This document shows, one piece after another, positions 44,326-55,748 of a DNA stretch of 64,000 nt. The notes beneath the pieces were generated by a model. The model was not told where the DNA came from and searched no databases. It saw nothing but the letters and a program-made list of their open reading frames with translations. Each line of letters starts with the position of its first letter. Position 1 is the first letter of the stretch. The translations under genes were made by a program, and so were the position numbers. This stretch comes from Magnolia sinica (taxonomy: Eukaryota; Streptophyta; Magnoliopsida; Magnoliales; Magnoliaceae), in contig NC_080577.1 of assembly GCF_029962835.1 (NCBI RefSeq), forward strand, positions 29,246,501 through 29,310,500. The letters run 5' to 3'.

Positions 44326-45302
44326 TGTAAGACCCGTGTCCTAATCCGTACTGTTCCGTTAGCTTCCGCGGTCCTTCCGGTCAAATTCCGGCAACCTTCG
44401 CACCGTATTCGGTGTTTGCGCACGATCCTAAGCCAGGTCCCGCACACCGACGTCGGCTCGATCCGAAACTTATGTCTTAGTAATCGCGTCGTCGCCGCGG
44501 TTCCAACGCCGTGACTTGCGCACCAAACCGATACCCAGGTAAGAAGATGCCGATCAGCGTTTATTCCGAAGAAACACCGCGCGTTGCGGATTTCGAGGGA
44601 ATCTCTACACAATTAGTCCCACTAATTAACCATAAATGCAACCATACCTCAAAGTACTTCACCCATTCCCTCTTTTTTCAAAAGTCCACCATCTTTCCAC
44701 CTCACCATTCCTCTTTTTCTCATTTTCAACCTCAACCATCCCTCTTCTCCACCAATTTCAAACTAAACCATACCCCTCATCACTCCTTTCTTACAACCAT
44801 CACTCCACCCATCCCTCCACCCATTATTTCTATCTCTCCCTCTCATTCTCTAGCAACTTTTCCAAATCCCATGAGAAATTTCACTCATCCAACACTCCCT
44901 CTCAACTTCAAGTGTGGCCCACCCTCTCATCTCCAATCTCAACCATTCATCTTTCATCAACCTCCATTAAAAGTGAAGGTAAGGAGCTAAGGAGTCCAAG
45001 GGAGCAAGGAGAAGGAAGATAAGGTGGGTGATTTTTCCATTAATTTAAATTTTAGGGCCCACTTGTTGGTGGGACCCATTTGGATGTATGTGATTTAATC
45101 AAGAGGGCCCATAGTGGCGGGGTTCCTCTATCTCACCGTGTATCTCTCTTTCTATCTCTCTCTCATTCTTTCTTTGTAAAGGTGTGGATCCCACCGATAT
45201 GTGTTACATCTCCCCCGTCCATCTACATCAGACGGTGTGGCCCACTTTATTATAGGTGATGATCCGCACCCTCCACTGTTGGGATGGGTCCAATGCATCT
45301 TT

Positions 45303-45306
<4 letters not shown>

Positions 45307-45352
<46 letters not shown>
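45307..45352. repeat. (TA)n microsatellite
   Basis: A pure AT dinucleotide run that grades into TA-rich sequence to about 45455, all inside the solo LTR. Confidence 0.9.
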
Positions 45353-45356
<4 letters not shown>

Positions 45357-46064
45357 TATATTTTATATAATATATGTATATAATATATAATATAATATGT
45401 ATTTATATATATATACAATATAAGATAAATATTAAATGTATATGTATATATATATATTGGTGGGCCACATCCACATGGGACCCACCACAATTTTGTGAAT
45501 ATATAAACCGTCCAGCGTCCCTGGACGCTGGACGTTGCAACAGTGGACTTTATAAATAAATAAAAAAAAAAGGAAGGGAGATGTGGGCCACTCATGCAGG
45601 CCCCACCTTGATGTTTTTATACAATCCAAACCGTCCATTCTCTTCCTCAGGTCACTTAAGGCGTTGAACCGAAAAATGAGATGATCCCATTTTCTGGCGG
45701 GCCGTACTATAGGAAACAGTGTTCCTACTTTTGGTTTACTTCCTAAGGCTCCTGCATATCAAAAATAGCCCGATATTGGACTATATGGGCTTGTATCAAC
45801 CCATAGGGACCCAGGGCTGTAGTGGATCTTGCGTATGTGGGCCCCGTCTATTAAAATCCGAATAAAATCAAATTTTCAAAAAAAAAAAAAACAAAAAATA
45901 AGAGGCAGCAACGCAGCTGCCATCACGCCAGCCGCGGGCGGACGGACGGACGGTCGGGCTGGGCTCACGGCCCAGCTGTGGGCCCCACGTTGACGCGTTT
46001 AGGCCATCCAAACCGTGCATTTGTTGGGTTCCCACAGTTCCGCCGTCCACCCTAAAAGTTAGCT

Positions 46065-46245
46065 GTATATGGAACTCCGGTGGGCCACATCATTTAAAAT
46101 CATGTGAAGACATGCCAAAACATATAAAATCGTTTGGCGGGGCCTACCTGAGTTTTGGATGGTTCTGAAACTTGAACTGGACCGTTAGCCAGATGGGACC
46201 CACATAATTGGCTAACATGGAGTGTGTGTACTAACATTGGTGTGT
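46065..46245 (-). repeat. Dispersed repeat A, copy 4 (reverse)
   Basis: The reverse complement shows the repeat A word order (AAACTCAGGTAGGCCCCGCC, TTTTATATGTTTTGGCATGT, TGGCCCACCGGAGTTCC) seen at 7625-7985 and 9555-9910. It lies inside the solo LTR, so it inserted into that LTR or is a normal part of the family's LTR. Confidence 0.6.
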
Positions 46246-46260
46246 ACTAACAAGCTAACC

Positions 46261-46263
<3 letters not shown>

Positions 46264-46332
<69 letters not shown>
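46264..46332. repeat. (TA)n microsatellite
   Basis: About 34 AT units immediately before the tandem array at 46341. Confidence 0.9.
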
Positions 46333-46339
<7 letters not shown>

Positions 46340-46340
46340 T

Positions 46341-46720
46341 ACAGTGGGCTCCCTGCCCACGTAACCTGTCAACAGGTTAGATGACAATAAACATTACGGT
46401 GGGCCCCTTCACCACGTGGCCCTGTGGATAGGTTGCATGAAAAATAAACAGTTCAGTGGGCCCTTGGTCCACACGACCCCATCAACCGGTTGTATGAAAA
46501 ATAAATATTACAGTGGGCCTATCCAGGCCCACGTGACCTTATGAATAGATTGGATGACAAATAAAAACTACTGTGGGCTCTACCCTGGTCCACATAACCT
46601 TATGAACAGTTGGGTGGAAAATAAACATTATGTTGGGCCCGAAGTTGGGTAGAAAATAAACATGATATTGGGCCTTAGGTTGGGTGGAGAATAAGCGTTA
46701 TGGTGAGTCCTACTTAGAAC
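46341..46720 (+). repeat. Tandem array of 55-60 bp units
   Basis: Units begin ACAGTGGGC at 46341, 46396, 46453, 46510, 46570 and 46630, followed by shorter units near 46665 and 46709. Each holds a CCACGTAACC-like word, an ACAGGTTGGATG-like word and ATAAACATTA. It lies within the solo LTR. Confidence 0.85.
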
Positions 46721-48476
46721 CCACCTACGTATGTATTATAAACCACGCCCTCTGTTAGTGTGAGCTCCATCATGATGTATGTGTTTCATCCAACTGTCCA
46801 ACTGTGTTGGAGATAATTTAAAGCCCATTGTGGAGGCCCATGGGTCAAGGCCCATTTTATGAGGCCCATTGTGATATATGTAAGGCCCATGTGACTAGGC
46901 CCACGTGGATGCATTGGTGGCCGTCAATGAAGCCTACCTTGATATATGTTTACGAGACCCATGCATGAGGCCTATTTGATTTAGAGGCCCAATGGGATGT
47001 GCATGAGGCCCATACCATGATTTATGTGTCGACTCTTATAGCGGCAGTACCTTGGGAGCAATGATGGTTTGATGTCCACATTGTAAGGTTAATGTTGGTT
47101 AAATGTCCGCATTACGATCCTCCCTAAGGCCCATTAATAGGCCCATGTCTATAGTATATCAGCTGTTTGGGCTCATCTTCATGTTGATCAGAGCCCATCA
47201 CCACATAACATGTTTAGTATAGATGCATGATTCATGATCATTCGAACCATATGTATGCCGATGTGAGGAATGACCGATCATAGCATATACCTTTGGATAG
47301 GCTGTTTATGGGCTCCCTGATAGGCGGAGTTGCCTCATATAAGTGCATGGTATATACGGGGCTATTGCATGATTGATAGTATGATTCATGCACTTGCATT
47401 TGTGTGATTGTAGTTACTGTATGCCCTAGCGACATCAGGGCCATAGCCTCCACACACACATCGTGGATGACAGGATTGGATACTGAAAATATTTAGTTTT
47501 AGCATACGGGCGCCATAGATATCTCTGGGTGAAAATCCCTAAACCCGATGGTACCGGAGGATGACTCCAACGTCGAGACCGAGTGGATGTATGAACGCAT
47601 GAGGGCCGAATACCAGGAGGCCGCGTCTCCCACTGTGTCGTGGTCGGTTGGAAAAGGGTGTGGCCTTACTCGCCCGAGGGTAGGGGGCAATACTAGGCTG
47701 AGTTTGACCAGCTCATGAATGGGTCCGCTATCGACATGCCGGATAGGTATTGGCAGACTATTGGCCAGGCGGATAGTGAGGTTTCTTACGCTCACTTGGA
47801 CTGTGCGGCTAGGAGAGCGGCAGTGCCACTTGGAGTGTACTGAACCCCAGTGATTTTTCAGAATGAGAACTGTACTGATATATGATGAGGATTAGCATGC
47901 TTGAATTGCATCTCGCATCGCATGGCTGTGTTATGGCCGATAACATTCATATCTTACACCGCATAGACTTGGTACGGCTGATTGTATTCATGTGCTCATC
48001 ACCGTGATTCCGCATCACTCTGACCTTGCATTTTGAGCACGTTTGTATTGTGCACACACTCACACCACCCTCTAAGCTTTCTATAAGCTTATGCACGATT
48101 GATGCGTGCAGGTGACGCCAGGACGCAGTCGCAGCCATAGTCTCGCTGTAGTTGGAGCGTGCATCCGAGCTTCTGGAGTTTTGTTTCTTTTATTACATTG
48201 TATTTTCCCCTTTCAGCCGCATTGTACTAAAAAGCTTTTGATCATAGTGGATTTTGTGGTGGTGTTCTTGTGGTTATTGTTGTGGGTTATGCTTTTTGTT
48301 ATGCTCATTATGATTCAGACTGATTATTTGAAACCCTCCTTGTAGTTTCCTAGGATCGGAACCTGGTGAATGGGTGCCGGGGTCCGAGAATGGGGTTCTA
48401 CGGAGGCTGTCAGCGCCGGATTCGGCGATCGGGAATTTTGTGAGCCCGGTTCCCGAGTTCGGGGCGTGACATCTAG

Positions 48477-48900
48477 GCCCACTCAATCAAAGGAGAGGGG
48501 CGGATTGTACCTTTTAAAAGAGGATGATGATATTAATGATAAAGTGTCAAATCTCATAAGGAAATCCGAAACCATGGAACTAAAGAAGGAAAAGGTTAAG
48601 GAAACTGTTTGCGGTATTTGTGCTTGTAACGTTCACACAACTGAAAATTGTCCAATAATACCTGCCTTTCAAGAGGTGTTTAATAAGTAATCCAATGCCA
48701 TGAATAATTACCAAAGACCTTTCAATGGACCTACCTCCAATATATACAATCCTAATTAAAGAAATCATCCAAACTTCAGTTGGAGGAATGGACAAACTGC
48801 TACCCCTCCAGGTTTCTTTAATCAAATTCCAAATTAAGTGAAACCTCAAGAGGATCCGGTTCAAAAACATATTCGAGACCAAGAGCTACTCAACTAAGAT
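48477..48900 (+). pseudogene. Athila-like gag, zinc-knuckle part
   Basis: After the second TCTAG the gag frame resumes (STQSKERGGLYLLKEDDDIN) and carries a CX2CX4HX4C nucleic-acid-binding knuckle, CGICACNVHTTENC. A Gln/Asn-rich tail with TAA stops follows (VFNK stop, YNPN stop, then NGQTATPPGFFNQIPN). Confidence 0.85.
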
Positions 48901-49379
48901 ATCATATCAGCATTGGGAACGCTTGCGTCATCTATTTGAAGGATAGATTCACACTTAACAATTGGAGGAAAGGGGATACTTCCTACTTAATCTCTCCCCA
49001 ATCCCAAACCGCAATATAAGATAAGTGACCCAAGCTCTTCAAATCAGATGGAGCAAGCTAAATCTATCACTACTTTTAAGAGTGGGAAGACCATTGACAA
49101 AACTATTCCGGTTTGGGTTGAAAAGCCTAAGGACCCGGAAGAAGACAACAATGATAGACCTAGCATTGCTCCACAAGAATTAGAACCGGAACTTCAAGGC
49201 AAGCCGATTGCCTCATTTCTCTAACAGTTGGTTGCACCAAAACCTCTAACTCTCAGGACATTCTAGAGGTGTTGAAACAAGTGAAGGTCAACATCCCTCT
49301 ACTGGAGGCAGTTAAACAAATACCTTCATATGCTAAATTCCTAAAAGACTTATGTACAACCAAAAGACGATAAAATATT

Positions 49380-49860
49380 CAAAAGAAAATCATATTAACT
49401 GAAAAAGTGAGTGTCATCCTAAAGCAAGATGTGCCATAGAAATACAAAGATCCCGGTATCCCAACCGTCGCTTTTGTAATTGGTAACTACCGGATTAAGC
49501 ATGCACTTCTTGACTTAGGAGCGAGTGTAAATCTGATTCCTTATTCGGTCTACGAACAACTAGGTTTGGGTGAATTGAAACTCACCCGAACTACATTACA
49601 ACTTGCCGACCACTCAGTTTGTGTACCGAGAGGGTTAATCAAGGATGTGTTGATCTAGGTTGACAGATTCTATTACCTAGTAGATTTTATCGTCGAAAAT
49701 ACTCAACCCATCGTGGACATAAGCACCCAAATTCCTATCATTCTTGGTCGCCCATTCCTTACAATATCAAATGGAATCACTAATTGCAGGAATGGAGTCA
49801 TGAGTATGTCTTTTAGGAATATGACATTAGAGTTGAATATTTTTTTCAAAACAGGCAAAC
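49380..49860 (+). pseudogene. Athila-like aspartic protease
   Basis: The frame has VAFVIGNYRIKHALLDLGASV with the protease box DLGASVNLIP (DTGA in other lineages; Leu is usual in Athila), then LKLTRTTLQLADHSV, one TAG stop near 49656, and the ILGRPFLTISNGITNC flap/C-terminal signature. It would process the polyprotein. Confidence 0.85.
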
Positions 49861-50186
49861 AGTTAGAGGATGAAGACGATTTCCATGATATTAACCTCAT
49901 TGATTCTTTCGTGGAAGATAGAAAACTTCTGACCTTATCCTCTGACCCTCTAGAGACGTGCTTGGCCCACTCTCATGATTTAGATGACGATATGATTAAG
50001 GAGACGAGTGTCATGCTTGATAATGTACAAGTACTTGAAGTTAACTGATTGAGGGCACAATTTAAAGAGTTGCCTCAAACCAATGTAGTGCCTCTACCGT
50101 CTAACCTCAAGGCACTGAAGCTTGACCTAAAACCTTTACCCTCTAATTTGAAATATGTCTATTTAGGTTAAGATAAGACATATCCA
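49860..50186 (+). pseudogene. Protease-RT spacer of the Athila-like element
   Basis: The acidic sequence includes DPLETCLAHSHDLDDDMIKE, a stop at 50046-50048, and LKLDLKPLPSNLKY. It is the segment echoed in the ORF of the pol-less element (28067-28669). Confidence 0.7.
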
Positions 50187-51215
50187 GTGGTGATTTCTTC
50201 CCACCTTGAGCAAGAACAAGAGAGTATGCACATCTCTACTATCATTGAGCATAAAGGAGCCCTTGGATGGTTGATTGGGGACCTCAAGGGAATTGACCCT
50301 TCGATTTGTACTCTCCGCATTTATCTTGAGGATAATTCGAAGACCTCTCGGCAATCACAACGTAGACGAAATTCAAACATGAAGGAAGTGGTTAAGGCTG
50401 AGGTTCTTAAACTATTGGATGTAGGTATCATATACCCAATATCCAATATCCAATGGGTGAGTCCAACTCAGGTGTTTCCTAAGAAGCTCGGAATCACCAT
50501 CATAGCTAATGTCAATATTGAACTCATGCCAACTAGAGTTACTACTGGTTGAAAAATGTGCATTGACTACCCGAAATTGAATACCATCACGAGGAGGGAG
50601 GACTTCCCTTTGCCCTTCATTAATCAAATCTTGAAAAGGCTAGCTGGTCACTCGTACTATTATTTCCTTAACAGGTATTCGGGCTACAACCAGATAAGAT
50701 AGCCCCTGAAGATCAGGAAAACGCCACATTCACATGTCCCTTTGGCATATTTTCTTACTGAAGGATGTCATTCGAACTGTGTAATGCCCTCCCCACTTTT
50801 CAACGATGTATAATGAGTATTTTTCTAACATGATGAGACAATATCTAAAGGTCTTCATGGATGACTTCTCTGTCTTTGGTCCATCTTTCAGTGATTGCTT
50901 AAAGAATCTTAAATGTAAGTTGAAAAGATGTGAAGAAAAGAATTTAGTACTTAATTGGGAGAAGTGTCATTTCATGGTTCGTAAGGGAATTGTCCTTGGA
51001 CATATCATCTCGTCCAAGGGAATTGAGGTAGATAAGGGTAAAATTAATCTTATCTCTAACCTACCTTCACCTAAGAACATACGATGCGTGCGATCCTTCT
51101 TAGGACACGTGAGTTTTTACAGGAGCTTCATAAAGGACTTTAGTCACCTCTGTCGTCGTTTATATAATCTACTTCAAAAGGATGCACCATTCAAGTGGAT
51201 TGAGCAATGCTAGGA
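50187..51215 (+). pseudogene. Athila-like reverse transcriptase
   Basis: Motifs in order are HKGALGWLIGDLKGIDPSIC, EVLKLLDVGIIYPISNIQWV, CIDYPKLNTITRRE, FPLPFINQILKRLAGHSYY, a broken SGYNQI region (50690-50800, stop and frameshift), then KVFMDDFSVFGPSF with the MDD box, and LGHIISSKGIEVDKGKI, FLGHVSFYRSFIKDFS. It makes the cDNA copy. A TGA in place of the expected Trp codon (near 50552), further stops and frameshifts inactivate it. Confidence 0.85.
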
Positions 51216-51728
51216 AGCTTTTACTAAGCTCAAGGGCATGTTAACCACTGCACATATCATATAGCCACCTGATTGGAGCCTTCCTTTTGAACTTATGTGT
51301 GACATGTCTAACTATGATCTTGGGGCGGTCCTAGGATAGAGAAAAGACAAGAAGCCCTATGTTATACACTATGCAAGTAAAACCCTAAATCCCATCCAAG
51401 TGAATTATTTAACTACAGAGAAGGAACTCTTAGTCGTAGTGTTCATTTGTACAAATTTAGGTCATACTTGATCGGATCCAAGATCGTCATTTACACAGAT
51501 CATGCGACGCTCAAGTATCTTCTTTCTAAGAATAATGCTAAGCCCCACTTGATAAGATGGATCCTCCTACTCCATGAATTTAAATTGGAAATAAAAGATA
51601 AAAAGGGAGTAGAGAACGTAGTAGCTGACCATCTTTCCCACCTTGATCTCTCTGATTCCCTTGAGACGATACATATAAATGATATCTTCTCTGACGAACA
51701 ATTGTTCAAAGTCTCCCATTCACCTTAG
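51216..51728 (+). pseudogene. Athila-like RNase H
   Basis: The frame reads LPFELMCDMSNYDLGAVLG, then [20 protein letters not shown], with a frameshift near 51447, then [17 protein letters not shown] and [15 protein letters not shown]. The ADHLSHL ending is the usual RNase H C-terminus in gypsy elements. Confidence 0.85.
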
Positions 51729-51779
51729 TTTGCTGATATTGCTAATTATCTTGCTACATGTTTCACGCTAACACATTGG

Positions 51780-52583
51780 ACTGTGCAAGATAAGAAGAAA
51801 TTCTTCGCTAAGGTTATAAGTTTTTTTGGGATTATTCATATTTATTTAAATATTACCCAGACCAAATCTTAAGGAGATGTGTGTCAGACAACGAACATCA
51901 AAGTGTCATCTGTTTCTATCACTCTCAGGCATGTGGTGGTCATTTTTTTTGCAAAAAAGACCACAGCCAAGATTCTGCGGTGTGGCTTTTACTGGCCCAT
52001 TATGTTCAAAGACACTCATGAGTTTTACAAAGCTTATGAGCGTTGTCAATATTTGGGAGCATTGTCTTGTCGAAATATGATGCCTCTAAACCCCATTTTG
52101 ATCACTAAAGCATTTGATTGCTAGGGCATTGATTTCATGGGACCATTCCCCGAATCTTTTGAAAATTTATATATTTTGTTCGTCGTAGACTATGTCACTA
52201 AATGGGTCGAAGCGATTCCATGCTGGAACAATGAGCATCAAATGGTCATTAAGTTTTTAAAAGAGAACATCATTTCCCAGTTCGAAACACCTCGAGCCGT
52301 TATTAGTGATGGGGGCTCACATTTTTGTAATAGGCCATTTGCGAACCTAATGAAGAAATGTGGTATCTCTCACAAGGTGAGCACTCCATACTACCCACAA
52401 ATGAGTGGGCAAGTTAAGACTTCCAATAGGGAGATCAAACACATTTTTAAAAAAATGGTTAACCCTGATCGAAAGGATTGGTCAATCCGATTGACCGATG
52501 CTTTATGGGCTTACCGTACTGCATTTAAAACCCCTATTGGAATGTCTCCCTTTAGACTTGTCTATGGGAATGCTTGCCACTTA
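51780..52583 (+). pseudogene. Athila-like integrase, truncated
   Basis: An N-terminal HHCC zinc-binding part (HSQACGGH, YERCQYLGA) with a frameshift in a poly-T near 51945 is followed by a stop within [13 protein letters not shown]. The catalytic core includes [23 protein letters not shown] and [12 protein letters not shown] (the D, D, E residues), and [20 protein letters not shown]. The frame ends at YGNACHL where the next element starts, so the C-terminal domain is missing. Confidence 0.9.
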
Positions 52584-52925
52584 TGTAAGATCCTACCTAA
52601 GTATCCATTTCGTTCCTATAGGTCCCTCGGTCTTACTGGTCGAATCTTGGTGACCCGTAACCTGTAGACTTCATTTGCGGTCATCCTTATATCTCATCAT
52701 GTAGACCCGACCCAGATCGATTATATGCCATTGCGACCGCATCAATGTCGTGGTTTCATCGCCGCATCTTGTACGTCCATCCGATGTCTGGATCATAAGA
52801 TATTGGCCACACCATTCTTATTCATTGATCATGCATGTGGGACCCACCTAGACCCATAGGCACATTTTCCCGAGTGGGCCCCACCTAATGCTCTCTTTTC
52901 TATGTTAGCTACTCATAGTCCATCA
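52584..52925 (+). repeat. Tekay-like LTR fragment, 5' end only
   Basis: It starts TGTAAGATCCTACC and follows the same course as 44326-44530 (ATCCATTTCGTTCC, CGGTCTTACTGGTCGAATC, TTCATTTGCGGTCATCCTTA, ATTGCGACCGCATC). It ends in GTGGGACCCACCTAGACCC-type sequence. It is cut by the SIRE-like LTR at 52941. Confidence 0.65.
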
Positions 52926-52940
52926 ATGATGAACTCCTTT

Positions 52941-54824
52941 TGAAAAGGTCGAGCTAAGAGTCCTAGAGGGGGGGGGGGGAGGGGGAGGGGGAGGCGGTGA
53001 ATACGACTATGTCAAATTAAAATTTAAATGCAGAATTAGAAAGAAATAAATAAAGATAGCACTTATCAATCCCACAAAGCATAAATAAATAGTAACCTCA
53101 AATGCATAAGTATTGAGAGGTTGATACAGATGTTGTTCTAAGGACAACCTTACACCAAAAACCAATGGCTTATGGTAGGACAACCTAATTTTTAAAACGG
53201 TCTATGTATCAAAATCCCAAACCAATACAAAGGAAAATAAAAATAGCAAAAAAAACAAACTAAGCTATTACAGCATTCTTACAATTGCATACAATAAATT
53301 ATAACATTCTCCGCAAAGGCTTAAAGAGAAATTACAACATTCACCACAAAGCCACAATCAACCAACCACCACAACACCAGAAATTATAGTGGTTCGCTTG
53401 TGTGTACACCAACTATTAAAAACAGTCGTACAAGTACTCCACTCCCAATATCCTCTCCCTCGGGATATTGGCTTTCACTATGAAACAGGTTTTTCAAGGT
53501 TCACCTAAAACCTTCACAATTGTGTCTTCTAAGTGGGCTTATACAATTCAAAAACTCCACAGTTTGAGATTTTCTGGATCACCTTAGACAAACAAAAAAA
53601 AAAGATTTTTCTTGGCACAACCTCAAAAACCAAAAAGAGATTTACGAATATGTAAATATACTTATCTGGATATTCTCCTTTGATGAAGCTCAGTAGAACC
53701 AATTCAAAGTAGATGTTCAATGTCCAAACTCACTTATGAAAGGGTTCTAAGTTCTAAATGATTTTTAGATTAAAACAACCTGGGCTAGCTTGATTTGATT
53801 TTGATCTTAAGAAAGGGGAAAACTTAAATCCCTTCTTCAATTAAGATTGGAATAGAGAATTCAAAATCAAATGCGAAAAGCTAATTAAAAGATATTATTA
53901 AATGAGCACAATAAAGCTTAAGAATATCACAAACTTATCTCTCAGAGTGGTGTCTTGATTTTGCTTAAATGACTTACTAAACTCTGAAATTCGTGCTCTA
54001 TTTATAGGTGAAAAAACTGTTCACTCGACTGACCCAGAGGCAACTGGTCGAAGGACTAACAAGAATTCAAAATTTTGGGCATGATAAGATAAGATAGATC
54101 CTCAACTGGTCGAGTGGCTAGCTCGACTGGTCAAGTGGGACCCAGAAAGGTTGCTAGACTTTGAGTCGAGCCTACTCGATTGGTCGAGCACTGTTCACTC
54201 GACTAGTCGAGCAGTCTCCAGGACTGGTCGAGGGTCCAACAAAAATTCTGAAATTCACAACAAACCTTGGACCGGTCAAGAGTATTAATAGACTGGTTAA
54301 GCCAGTACTTGGACTAGTCAAAGATAAGCTAGGACTAGTCGAGAAAAAGTCTATAAAATTATATCACGACCGAAAATAAGAATGTAATCAATATGACCTA
54401 ACCTATGGTCAATCTAGGGTCATTCATACCTTATAGGTGAAAATTGAATATTGAAACATCGTTCGCTTTGGTTGATAGTTTATCTTGAAGTACTTGCAGC
54501 TTGTCATTATATATTCGAAGATGAGCTTGAAGTAGTGACCTTGTAACTTTGAGTTTCAACTTGAGATGATTACTTAAGTTTGAATTCTTTAAGTAAAGCA
54601 CATTGTCTTGATATAGTTAAAACTTGAAAACTTGATCTAACACTTGATGTTGTACTTGAATCTCTTATTCTTGTACTTGAAGTTCTTGATGTAGAGTCTT
54701 TTGTTCTTGTACTTGAATATAGGTAAGGATGATATACAGTTGAGCTACACAATATACAGATTCTAAGAGGTTTTGGCACTACAGAATTTGACAAATCTAA
54801 GGGCTAGATAAGATAGCATTCACA
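52941..54824 (-). repeat. 3' LTR of a SIRE-like copia element (minus strand)
   Basis: In minus sense it starts TGTGAATGCTATCTTATC directly after the polypurine tract AAAGGGGGAGAT and ends GCTCGACCTTTTCA, 1884 bp. The end region contains a poly-G run in plus sense (52968-52990), which is also a likely sequencing or assembly weak point. From 54010 to 54350 it is rich in TCGACTGGTCGAG variants, including the palindrome CTCGACTAGTCGAG at 54198-54211. Confidence 0.75.
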
Positions 54825-55060
54825 ATCTCCCCCTTTGTCAAATTTGTGACAAAACAAAATACATTAAAATATGTATAATATGCACAATAAAGAATCATGC
54901 ACCAGTCAAAATAGCAAACCAATACTCGCCCCAAGAGGAAATTTTTTTTTGCAACACTTCTCTTCTCCACTCCACATTTTATAGAATCCAATATCATTAT
55001 GAAATAGGCATATCAACACAAATTCTCCCCCGCCCCCTTTTGTCACAATATGACAAAGGA
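54825..55060 (-). other. Two polypurine tracts of the SIRE-like element
   Basis: In minus sense TGACAAAGGGGGAGATTGTG abuts the LTR at 54824. A second copy-like tract (GTGACAAAAGGGGGCGGGGG) lies about 200 bases upstream near 55023-55045. The proximal one is the expected primer for plus-strand DNA. The distal one suggests a local duplication or an additional internal tract, as seen in some plant copia elements. Confidence 0.6.
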
Positions 55061-55248
55061 AAGAACTTATAAATGAAGATGAAAGAAATAAGAGTAATGA
55101 GTAATGAGAGAAGAAGGAAGTTCAGAATAACATAAATATGGGCAAGATAACCATTCAAACATGTCCACAATAACAAGAAAACATGTCCAAGCAAATAAAG
55201 ATAAGAGAAATCTAAGTATGAAAGTTATTACATATCAGATATTAAAAA

Positions 55249-55748
55249 CTAATTCAAACCAGAAGGAGCAGGTATGGAAGGATCAATTTGATGAAGTCCC
55301 TTGTTAATGCACCTAAGATATTTGCACATATATTTAAATTGCATTTCTTGGGACACATGCATACCTTCAACCTTCTCCTCAAGAGATCGTAAACGTAAAT
55401 TAAAATCACAAGGCTGATAATCAGGATCAGCCGTAGAGTCAGATTCAATCTCATAAAAAATGTCATCCATATTGACATCATCTAGAGGCAAAGCATCTTC
55501 TTCTTCAGTTGCTTCTGCTGCTCCTCCAGCACCTACATCAACTTGGCCTGGAGCCAACCTCTAATTTATCTTATTTATGTTTGAATTGTTGAATGGTAGA
55601 TGGTTAATGGAAGCTTCTCCAACAGGCATTGCCACAAGACTATGGGTGGATAATACAGTCATAAGATAAGCAAAGGGTATGTCATTGTAACCTAGATGGA
55701 GACGAAACTGAATCATGATATAACAGATAAGCGATGGAAGACACACAA
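55249..55748 (-). pseudogene. Extra ORF between pol and 3' LTR of the SIRE-like element
   Basis: Two open pieces in the same frame are separated by one TAG (near 55558). The first reads VCLPSLICYIMIQFRLHLGY and resembles the putative plant transposon protein domain found in plant retroelement ORFs. The second is acidic (EEEDALPLDDVNMDDIFYEI) and then has a likely coiled coil (LRLRSLEEKVEGMHVSQEMQ). SIRE-type elements carry an additional, sometimes env-like, ORF in this position, but I see no signal or membrane segment. The frame is cut at its upstream end by the LTR ending at 55749; residues before that are LTR sequence. Confidence 0.5.

Larger units (their letters stand above)
44326..48471 (+). 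repeat. Solo Tekay-like LTR, 4146 bp, with target duplication
   Basis: The LTR starts TGTAAGACCCGTGTCC and ends CGGGGCGTGACA. It is flanked on both sides by TCTAG (44321-44325, 48472-48476). No polypurine tract precedes it and no internal domains are present, so it is the product of LTR-LTR recombination of a full element. Very long LTRs with TGTAA...GGGGCGTGACA ends are typical of Tekay/Del chromoviruses. Inside are a pyrimidine-rich part (44640-44960), GGGCCCACC-type repeats (45040-47200), two AT microsatellites and a tandem array. Confidence 0.85.
41775..52583 (+). mobile_element. Athila-like Ty3/gypsy element, split and 3'-truncated
   Basis: The order is LTR 41775-43082, PBS 43089-43106, gag 43757-44325 and 48477-48900, protease near 49435-49850, RT 50187-51210, RNase H to 51728 and integrase 51780-52583. 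A solo Tekay-like LTR (44326-48471) interrupts gag, and a Tekay-like LTR fragment ends integrase. No 3' LTR was found. The PBS type and the FMDDFSVFG-style RT (FSVFGPSFSDCL) support the Athila lineage. Several stops and frameshifts make it inactive. Confidence 0.85.

Noticed and set aside
45201-45638. ORFs rich in Tyr and Ile
   Set aside because: Generated by the TA microsatellite and TA-rich flank.
52960-53000. Poly-G tract as a G-quadruplex regulatory element
   Set aside because: The run marks the expected end region of the SIRE-like LTR and its length may be a sequencing artefact.
54161-54379. 72-codon ORF with repeated LVE and GLVE words
   Set aside because: It is the translation of the TCGACTGGTCGAG repeats in the LTR.
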